Assembly (NCBI GenBank): GCA_030744095.1
Contig: JASLRF010000608.1
Coordinates: 1-7,667, forward strand
Direction of reading: 5' to 3'
DNA length: 7,667 nt
From: Pirellulaceae bacterium
GTDB lineage: Bacteria; Planctomycetota; Planctomycetia; Pirellulales; Pirellulaceae
Made by a program: the position numbers and the translations under genes. This document shows, piece after piece, positions 7,035 to 7,667 of this stretch. Each line of letters starts with the position of its first letter. The stretch's first letter is position 1. The notes under the pieces were generated by a model. That model had not been told where the DNA came from. It saw only the letters and a program-made list of their open reading frames with translations, and ran no database searches.

Positions 7035-7667
7035 ATGCACAACAAGCTTGCCCGCCTTCTCGTGATTACGGCCCTCTCGGTCTCCGCGCGCAACGCGCAT
7101 TCCGACGACTGGTCGCAGTGGAGGGGCCCGAATCGTAACGGAATTGTCGACGAAGATTCCGGCTGGGATCGCAACGCATGGCCGCCGGGCGAAGCAGAGT
7201 GGGCGATCCGAGTCGGCGAGGGCGGTAGTGCCCCGATTGTCGTCGACGACCGAGTCTACACGCTCGGTTGGACCGACGAGCGTGACTACGTGCGCTGTTT
7301 TGACACTGAATCCGGGCGCGAAATCTGGAAGCAGTCGTACGCTTGCCCAATGTACGGTCGAAAAAGCGAAGGCGACAAAGGATTGTATTCCGGGCCTTCG
7401 GCCAGCCCGGCCTTCGATCACGACACAGGCTACCTGTTTACTCTTAGTACCGACGGCCATCTGAATTGTTGGGATTCGAACCGTGGCGGCCAGCGCGTTT
7501 GGGGGCTTAATTTCTACGATCAATTCGATGTTCCACAGAGGCCGCTGGTGGGGAGTCGCCGGCTGAGGGACTACGGCTATACGACGGCGCCCCTGATCCA
7601 TGGCCAATGGGTGATCGCAGAGGTGGGAGACGAACAGGGCAACTTGATCGCCTTTTCCAAACGCAAC
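7035..7667 (+). CDS. exported PQQ-like beta-propeller repeat protein, N-terminal part (truncated by window edge)
   Basis: The frame is open from the ATG at 7035 to the right edge, giving 211 residues. GAGG at 7023-7026 lies 8 nt before the start. Residues 1-23 look like a secretion signal (basic Lys4/Arg7, apolar LLVITALSVSA, likely cut after AHS). The mature part opens with DDWSQWRGPNRNG (24-36), a signature of the planctomycete outer-membrane-assembly-factor-like/PQQ propeller family. At least two blades with a following partial one can be seen: SAPIVVDDRVYTLG with CFDTESGREIWK (65-99), SASPAFDHDTGYLF with NCWDSNRGGQRVW (122-156), and TAPLIHGQWVIAEVGDEQG (184-202). These resemble BamB-type or quinoprotein dehydrogenase repeats, but no catalytic or PQQ-binding residues are in view, so enzymatic activity is not supported. 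A scaffold or binding role in the cell envelope is the safer reading. It probably shares a transcript with the HD gene. Confidence 0.88.
   Translation, partial: MHNKLARLLVITALSVSARNAHSDDWSQWRGPNRNGIVDEDSGWDRNAWPPGEAEWAIRVGEGGSAPIVVDDRVYTLGWTDERDYVRCFDTESGREIWKQSYACPMYGRKSEGDKGLYSGPSASPAFDHDTGYLFTLSTDGHLNCWDSNRGGQRVWGLNFYDQFDVPQRPLVGSRRLRDYGYTTAPLIHGQWVIAEVGDEQGNLIAFSKRN

Noticed and set aside
7014..7607. 197-codon open frame on the minus strand
   Set aside because: It lies opposite the clear PQQ-like gene, whose frame stays open to the window edge and has family motifs. The minus frame shows none.

Overview
The window is a stretch of moderately GC-rich bacterial chromosome with every recognisable gene on the + strand. 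Several protein families point to a planctomycete (order Pirellulales or a relative): a Tat-exported DUF1501 protein, an exported PQQ-type beta-propeller protein beginning with a DWSQWRGPNRNG motif, and an exported TPR protein carrying the NNLSWVLATSPDDK / ELATKACELT segment common in that phylum. This assignment rests on recognising the families, not on a search.

Region 1 (2-2973) is a compact, apparently co-transcribed set. It opens with the 3' part of a fumarylacetoacetate-hydrolase-fold sugar-acid dehydratase. An aldehyde dehydrogenase resembling 2,5-dioxovalerate (alpha-ketoglutaric semialdehyde) dehydrogenase follows. An alpha/beta hydrolase comes next, and its ATG overlaps the dehydrogenase stop codon. 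The first two enzymes would form the end of a non-phosphorylative (Weimberg-type) pentose pathway: 2-keto-3-deoxypentonate to 2,5-dioxopentanoate to 2-oxoglutarate, which enters the TCA cycle. The hydrolase has no established place in that pathway and carries an in-frame 15-bp tandem repeat. A 7-bp perfect hairpin lies just after its stop codon.

Region 2 (3094-4548) is a single DUF1501 gene with a twin-arginine signal. Its start is best placed at a GTG with a good Shine-Dalgarno sequence. The cytochrome/DUF1549-DUF1553 gene that often accompanies this family is not next to it. A short stem-loop followed by a T-rich run lies after the stop.

Region 3 (4701-6377) is a secreted or periplasmic protein made largely of 34-residue TPR repeats in unbroken register. 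Region 4 (6441-7667) is an HD-domain phosphohydrolase followed 24 nt later by an exported PQQ-like beta-propeller protein that runs off the right edge.

No RNA genes, insertion sequences, CRISPR arrays, phage genes or defence genes are visible. No gap between genes exceeds about 150 nt. I see an ordinary core or metabolic region, not a clear new system. The most distinctive points are the coupled hydrolase with its internal repeat and the metabolic pairing at the left edge.
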